NCBI RefSeq assembly: GCF_017808105.1
Contig: NZ_JADBHF010000016.1
Coordinates: 1 to 64,000 of the forward strand
From: Brevibacterium renqingii
Lineage (GTDB): Bacteria > Actinomycetota > Actinomycetes > Actinomycetales > Brevibacteriaceae
Length of the DNA stretch: 64,000 bases
Direction of reading: 5' to 3'
Shown here: piece after piece, positions 62,545 to 64,000 of the stretch
How positions within the stretch are numbered: position 1 is the stretch's first letter
Layout of the letters: the number at the start of each line of letters is the position of its first letter
The notes under the pieces: generated by a model
What the model saw: only the letters and a program-made list of their open reading frames with translations
Database searches by the model: none
What the model was told of the DNA's origin: nothing
Position numbers and translations under genes: made by a program

Positions 62545-64000
62545 GACTGCACGCCTTCCATGTCGGTGCCGACGGCGGCGTGGATGGGCTCGCCGCCTTC
62601 GCTGTCAGTGTCGCCTCGCTCATCGGGCCGAGCCTCGTCGAGGTCGAGGTGGAAATAGTTCGTCTCCGGGGTGAGGATCCCGGTGACGTCGCCATCGGGC
62701 AGGCCGAGGACGACGGTGGTGCCGGCCGCGACGAGTTCGGGCAGGAGCTCGGTCAGGCCGCGTCCGGGCTCCGCGGCGAGTTCCTCCGCCCCGTCGACGA
62801 CGAGCAGGTCCGGCGCCGAGGCGGCCAACCGGGAGAGGTCACGCTCGCTGATCGCCTGGCTGCCCTCATGACCGGCGAGGTCGAAGTAGGGAACCTCGCG
62901 GCGGACCCGGCCTGCGTGTTCGGGCAGGACGTTCTCACCGATCTTCATCTCGCCCGCGGTGAGTCCGACCCGACCCGAGACCGCCAGCAGGAGAGCCCTG
63001 CGAGCCGCTCCGCTGGCGACGAGGATCTGGCCGGGAGACAAGGAGATGTCGACGCGGGCGAATCCGCGATCACCGGCGAACACGCCGATGCCGCGACCGT
63101 AGACCCGGTAGCCGGAGTCCGGTTCCGGCCAATCGCGCAGAGCCACCTCGTGGGCCAGGCCCTCGCCTTCGACGTCGAGTCTCGGCAGGAGCCGGTCGAG
63201 CCACTTCGGCAGCCACCAGGCCTTGTCGCCGAGCAGCTGCATGATCGCCGGGACGAGGGACATGCGCACGAGGAAGGCGTCGACGAAGATGCCCGAGGCC
63301 AGGGCCAGGGCGATCGACTTGATGATCGGTTCGCCGGCCGGGACGAAGGCGGCGAAGACGGAGAACATGATGACCGCGGCTGCCGAGACGACTCTGGCCG
63401 AGGAGCCGAAGCCGATCCTGATCGCGTCCTTGGCGGATGAACCGTGGACATAGGCTTCGCGCATCCCGGAGACGAGGAAGACCTCGTAGTCCATGGCCAG
63501 TCCGAACAGGATGCCCATGACGATGATCGGCAGGAAGCTGATCACCGGTCCGGTCGAGTCGATGCCCAAGGGAGCGGCGAAGTAGCCGTCGTGGAAGACG
63601 AGGACGACCGTGCCGAAGGAGGCGAAGACCGACAGCAGGAAGCCGCCGGTGGCCTTGATCGGAACCGCGATCGAACGGAAGACCATCATGAGCAGGATGA
63701 TGGAGAGTCCGACGACGAAGATGCCGAAGGGCAGCAGCGCCTTGCCGAGCTGGTCGGAGACGTCGATCTGGATCGCTGTGGCACCGGTGACGGCGGTGTC
63801 GAAGTCGAAGTCGTCTTCGATCTCATCGCTGAGCGTTCGCAGATGGTCGACGGTGTCCAGCGTCGCCGGGTCGTCGGAGGCCGTGGTCGGGATGATCTGG
63901 AACAGAGCGGTCGTGGCGTCCCGGTTGGGGGTGGCCATGATGACCTGTTCGACGCCTTCGACGTCCTCGATGCGGTCCTCGATCTTCTCGACGTCGCCGA
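62541..64000 (-). CDS. MMPL-family transporter, 5'-truncated by the window, with a degenerate ABC-ATPase-like C-terminus
   Basis: The visible 486 residues are the C-terminal part of an MMPL protein; the rest lies beyond 64000. The spans and the motif IVMGILFGLAMDYEVFLVSGMREAYVHG fit the second half of MMPL. After WWLPKWLDRLLPRLDVEGEG the protein continues for about 225 residues: ARVDISLSPGQILVASGAARRALLLAVSGRVGLTAGEMKIG, then PDLLVVDGAEELAAEPGRGLTELLPEL, which mimic the order of an ABC ATPase but lack the Walker A Gly-Lys-Ser. The stop overlaps the YhgE gene start, so the two form an operon. Confidence 0.85.
   Translation of the reverse strand, partial: GDVEKIEDRIEDVEGVEQVIMATPNRDATTALFQIIPTTASDDPATLDTVDHLRTLSDEIEDDFDFDTAVTGATAIQIDVSDQLGKALLPFGIFVVGLSIILLMMVFRSIAVPIKATGGFLLSVFASFGTVVLVFHDGYFAAPLGIDSTGPVISFLPIIVMGILFGLAMDYEVFLVSGMREAYVHGSSAKDAIRIGFGSSARVVSAAAVIMFSVFAAFVPAGEPIIKSIALALASGIFVDAFLVRMSLVPAIMQLLGDKAWWLPKWLDRLLPRLDVEGEGLAHEVALRDWPEPDSGYRVYGRGIGVFAGDRGFARVDISLSPGQILVASGAARRALLLAVSGRVGLTAGEMKIGENVLPEHAGRVRREVPYFDLAGHEGSQAISERDLSRLAASAPDLLVVDGAEELAAEPGRGLTELLPELVAAGTTVVLGLPDGDVTGILTPETNYFHLDLDEARPDERGDTDSEGGEPIHAAVGTDMEGVQS

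Overview
The window is high-GC DNA with actinobacterial hallmarks: many GTG/TTG starts, probable leaderless promoters, a qsu-type quinate/shikimate cluster with a fused QsuB, GTP-dependent PEP carboxykinase, PucR, IclR and GntR regulators, MMPL and YhgE/Pip exporters and a DtxR-type iron box. The best guess is Brevibacterium or a close Micrococcales relative. That is an inference from gene content; no rRNA or other decisive marker is present.

Layout. 0.2-2.5 kb: pterin carbinolamine dehydratase, aldo/keto reductase, DedA-like membrane protein. 2.6-8.1 kb: a divergent quinate/shikimate catabolic locus, with quinate/shikimate dehydrogenase, type II dehydroquinase and an IclR regulator on the minus strand, and a MHS-type transporter and a dehydroshikimate dehydratase fusion on the plus strand. 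Together they would take up quinate or shikimate and make protocatechuate. 8.2-16.4 kb: an unknown gene, a small HTH protein, GAPDH, a GlxA/AraC regulator with an AhpD-like partner, a serine hydrolase with a long N-terminal tail and a propeller lipoprotein. 16.8-21 kb: an MMPL exporter with a NarL-type two-component system. 21-28.2 kb: nicotinamidase, siderophore-interacting protein behind an iron box, DoxX, CPBP protease, APC permease, a DUF559-like protein between two palindromic repeats, and an acetyltransferase. 28.3-36.1 kb: argG, AlkD-like protein, a membrane protein with a frayed 3' end, tRNA-Arg, PEP carboxykinase and a Pit phosphate transporter.

36.4-51.7 kb is a nitrogen/amino-acid catabolism region. 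A class III aminotransferase and a methylmalonate-semialdehyde dehydrogenase sit beside a PucR regulator. Next comes a probable hydroxyproline (or related imino acid) locus: Ldh2-type reductase, polar amino-acid ABC transporter, two SDRs, proline-racemase-family enzyme with a Ser/Cys pair, DapA-family deaminase, DadA-like oxidase and a GntR regulator. Three copies of a TTGTATGACAA-like palindrome lie at its promoters and are the likely GntR operators.

51.9-55.0 kb is a small accessory patch ending at tRNA-Ser(GCT). It has near-identical direct repeats at both ends that include the tRNA 3' end, a truncated IS481-type transposase, a phage/ICE-like HTH remnant, a PH-like protein and an overlapping pair of unknown genes. 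55.4-64 kb: an LCP cell-wall ligase coupled to a large FAD-binding protein, then convergent to these a YhgE/Pip protein and an MMPL transporter that runs off the window and carries a degenerate ABC-ATPase-like tail.

The most unusual structures are a dispersed palindromic repeat family (about 14.8, 16.5, 26.1 and 27.5 kb), interleaved inverted repeats at 60.1 kb with pseudoknot topology, and the accessory patch at the tRNA.
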